Positions 4,110 through 5,449 of a DNA stretch of 5,449 nucleotides are shown in pieces. Origin of the DNA: Phytoactinopolyspora endophytica (lineage in GTDB: Bacteria; Actinomycetota; Actinomycetes; Jiangellales; Jiangellaceae); NCBI RefSeq assembly GCF_004138495.1, contig NZ_ML142862.1:203403-208851 (forward strand), given 5' to 3'. The notes beneath the pieces are model-generated. The model saw nothing but the letters and a program-made list of their open reading frames with translations. It was not told the origin of the DNA and made no database searches. Position 1 is the first letter of the stretch; every line of letters begins with the position of its first letter. Both the position numbers and the translations under genes were made by a program.

Positions 4110-4925
4110 TCAGGCGCCGGTGATCATCGGGACGACGTCGGCCAGCGCGGCCGTCGCGAGAACGCCTCCGCCGAGCAGTACGGCGCACGCGCCTGCCAGC
4201 GGCACGTAGACGGCGAACTCTCCCAGCCAACGGTGCCGGCCCGCGCGCTCATCGAGCCAGTCCCGTCCGGCCAGCACCACGAGGCCGGTCACCAGCACCG
4301 TCGTCCCCAGACCCAGCCCGAACACCACGACCATCACCAACGCCAGCCACGCCTGCCCGGTCAGCAGCCCACTGATGAGCACCAGGAACGCCGCCGGTGA
4401 CGGCACAAGCGCCCCCACTGACGCGATTCCGGCCAGGCCAGCGCGGGACCACGGCGCGACCCCAGAGGCTGGACCGTGGTGATGCTCGTGGTGATGGCCA
4501 TGACCGCTCTCGTGGCCATGCCCGTCACCGTGTCCATGCCCGTGGTGGACACGTGGCCGACGCAGATGGAAGGCTCGCCACCGACGACGGCTGATCACGA
4601 CCCCGAGTGCCAGCACGACGACGGCCACCAGCAGCTGACCCCAGGTGGTGACCGCATCGATCGAGACCGCGTCTCTTCCCGCGGTGAGCCACCACAACAG
4701 GCCGAGGGCCAGCACCGACGCCGTATGCATGGCCGCGACGATCGCCGCAAGGGCGACAGCATGCCGCCGACGACCGTGCTCGCCTAGCAAGTAGGCGGCC
4801 ACCATCGTCTTGCCGTGGCCGGGCCGCAGGGCATGCGCGGCGCCGACCCCCACCGCGATGAGTACCGCCACCGGTGCCAGCGCGGTGTCGAACGCCCGGA
4901 CCATCGCCGCGTCGAGCCCGTTCAC
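4110..4925 (-). CDS. NicO/RcnA-type nickel/cobalt permease with histidine-rich loop
   Basis: A 271-residue polytopic membrane protein with about six hydrophobic segments (near 15-32, 57-80, 95-112, 162-188, 193-220, 236-262). HALRPGHGKT at 31-40 is the hallmark of the NicO family; HTASVL at 67-72 and GALVPSPAAFLVL at 171-183 are further family positions, the last with Pro-Ser-Pro in place of the PCP seen in many members. Between the two halves lies a His-rich loop with 13 histidines in residues 127-150, probably a metal-binding segment. The family moves Ni2+ or Co2+ across the cytoplasmic membrane; RcnA members export, others are assumed to import, and the direction cannot be told here. The GTG start at 4925 overlaps the upstream gene's TGA as GTGA, with GGGGAG 5 nt upstream, so the two are translationally coupled. 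It converges on marR. Confidence 0.9.
   Translation of the reverse strand: MNGLDAAMVRAFDTALAPVAVLIAVGVGAAHALRPGHGKTMVAAYLLGEHGRRRHAVALAAIVAAMHTASVLALGLLWWLTAGRDAVSIDAVTTWGQLLVAVVVLALGVVISRRRWRAFHLRRPRVHHGHGHGDGHGHESGHGHHHEHHHGPASGVAPWSRAGLAGIASVGALVPSPAAFLVLISGLLTGQAWLALVMVVVFGLGLGTTVLVTGLVVLAGRDWLDERAGRHRWLGEFAVYVPLAGACAVLLGGGVLATAALADVVPMITGA
4476..4547 (-). repeat. low-complexity His/Gly-coding tract inside the permease gene
   Basis: Degenerate CAT/CAC and GGC/GGT codons encode the loop at residues 127-150 of the permease, rich in HGHG and HHH runs. Such tracts change length readily by slippage, so loop length likely varies among relatives. Confidence 0.6.
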
Positions 4926-5449
4926 GTCTGCTCCCCGCCGCCAATGGAGCCACGGGCCGTGGATCGGCGACGGCGAGCGCCCGCGCCGAGGACGAAGCAC
5001 ACGACGCCCAACGCCGCCACGACAGCCCCTGCGATCGCGGACGTCGACAGCGTGGACGTGTCCGATCTCACACCGAACTCCCAGGTCTGCATGTCGTCGT
5101 CGATCGTGAACAATGACCGGTCCGGTGAGGTGGTGCCGTCGCCGATCGCCGCCGTCCGATACGCCTCGTGCACGTCGGTCAGCATCGACACGCCTACCTC
5201 CACCTCGGTGACCGTCTCGGGGCAGGTGAAGGTGAGCTCCGCGCCCTGCTCCACCAGCCCGTCCAGCCCGACGTCGGCCGGGCACGGCTCACCCGACTGC
5301 CGAACCGAGACGTGCTCTTCGAGATAGGCGGCGACCTCTGCAGACGCCGACAATCGGTCGGCGTCCGTCGCACCGACCGGCTCCGGCGGCGCCGTCGGGC
5401 TCACGTCGAACACGATCTCCCGCCGGTCCGGCAGCGCGCCTACCGCGCC
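4922..5449 (-). CDS. membrane-anchored extracytoplasmic protein, putative partner of the nickel permease; partial (C-terminal 175 residues)
   Basis: The frame is open to the right edge, so the N-terminus, probably with a signal peptide, lies outside the window. The internal GTG at 5413 falls in a beta strand (REIVFDVSP) and is not taken as the start. Visible are an extracytoplasmic region of about 135 residues with two cysteines (56 and 76) that could form a disulfide, an acidic region, and the segment LTDVHEAYRTAAIGDG. Then comes one transmembrane helix at about 136-158 followed by RRRR, giving an N-out, C-in topology. Proteins of this shape are commonly encoded next to actinobacterial NicO permeases, where they presumably assist metal handling at the cell surface; no function has been proven to my knowledge. 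It overlaps the permease start by GTGA. The family link is by architecture and context rather than a firm motif. Confidence 0.75.
   Translation of the reverse strand, partial: GAVGALPDRREIVFDVSPTAPPEPVGATDADRLSASAEVAAYLEEHVSVRQSGEPCPADVGLDGLVEQGAELTFTCPETVTEVEVGVSMLTDVHEAYRTAAIGDGTTSPDRSLFTIDDDMQTWEFGVRSDTSTLSTSAIAGAVVAALGVVCFVLGAGARRRRSTARGSIGGGEQT

Noticed and set aside
4926..5285. N-terminal extension of the permease frame giving a 391-residue product
   Set aside because: The added 120 residues are arginine/glycine-rich antisense-like composition, whereas the overlapping frame encodes a protein-like extracytoplasmic domain ending in a TM helix; GGGGAG plus GTG at 4925 marks the true start.

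Overview
The window is high-GC DNA with GTG starts, GTGA stop/start overlaps, an apparently leaderless regulator gene and protein families typical of actinomycetes (RidA with a YafY-type WYL regulator, DksA/TraR finger proteins, a marR-yceI-ring-cleaving dioxygenase group). I infer an actinobacterial chromosome; genus cannot be assigned from sequence alone. Six complete genes and two edge-truncated genes are supported.

Left part (1-1932). A RidA-family gene runs off the left edge on the minus strand. A minus-strand DksA/TraR-type zinc-finger gene (379-816) follows, then a plus-strand WYL-domain regulator (958-1932). The striking feature is a 44-bp direct repeat (84% identical) present twice, at 196-239 just upstream of ridA and at 902-945 just upstream of the WYL gene. 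Each copy carries a palindromic core and, on the minus strand, a GGGAGG ribosome-binding sequence. Behind copy 2 this leads into about 22 codons resembling the N-terminus of a GNAT acetyltransferase, cut off where the traR-like gene's own ribosome-binding site begins. My reading is that ridA and the WYL regulator were once divergent neighbours sharing a control region, and that the traR-like gene and the GNAT remnant now sit between two copies of that region.

Middle part (1973-4058). A minus-strand operon, yceI then a ring-cleaving (MhqO-like) dioxygenase, is divergent from a marR-family gene. The 112-bp intergenic region holds a 12-bp inverted repeat (11/12 matching) whose arms carry TTGACA boxes on both strands, so one regulator could control both directions. 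The set resembles quinone or electrophile response modules of the MhqR/MhqO type. The predicted logic is that MarR represses itself and the operon until an aromatic or quinone ligand releases it.

Right part (4110-5449). A minus-strand pair: the C-terminal part of a membrane-anchored extracytoplasmic protein (N-terminus outside the window), overlapping by GTGA with a NicO/RcnA-type nickel/cobalt permease bearing a histidine-rich loop. It converges on marR. Nothing in the window ties this metal transport pair to the MarR module.

No tRNA, rRNA, CRISPR array, transposase or origin was seen.
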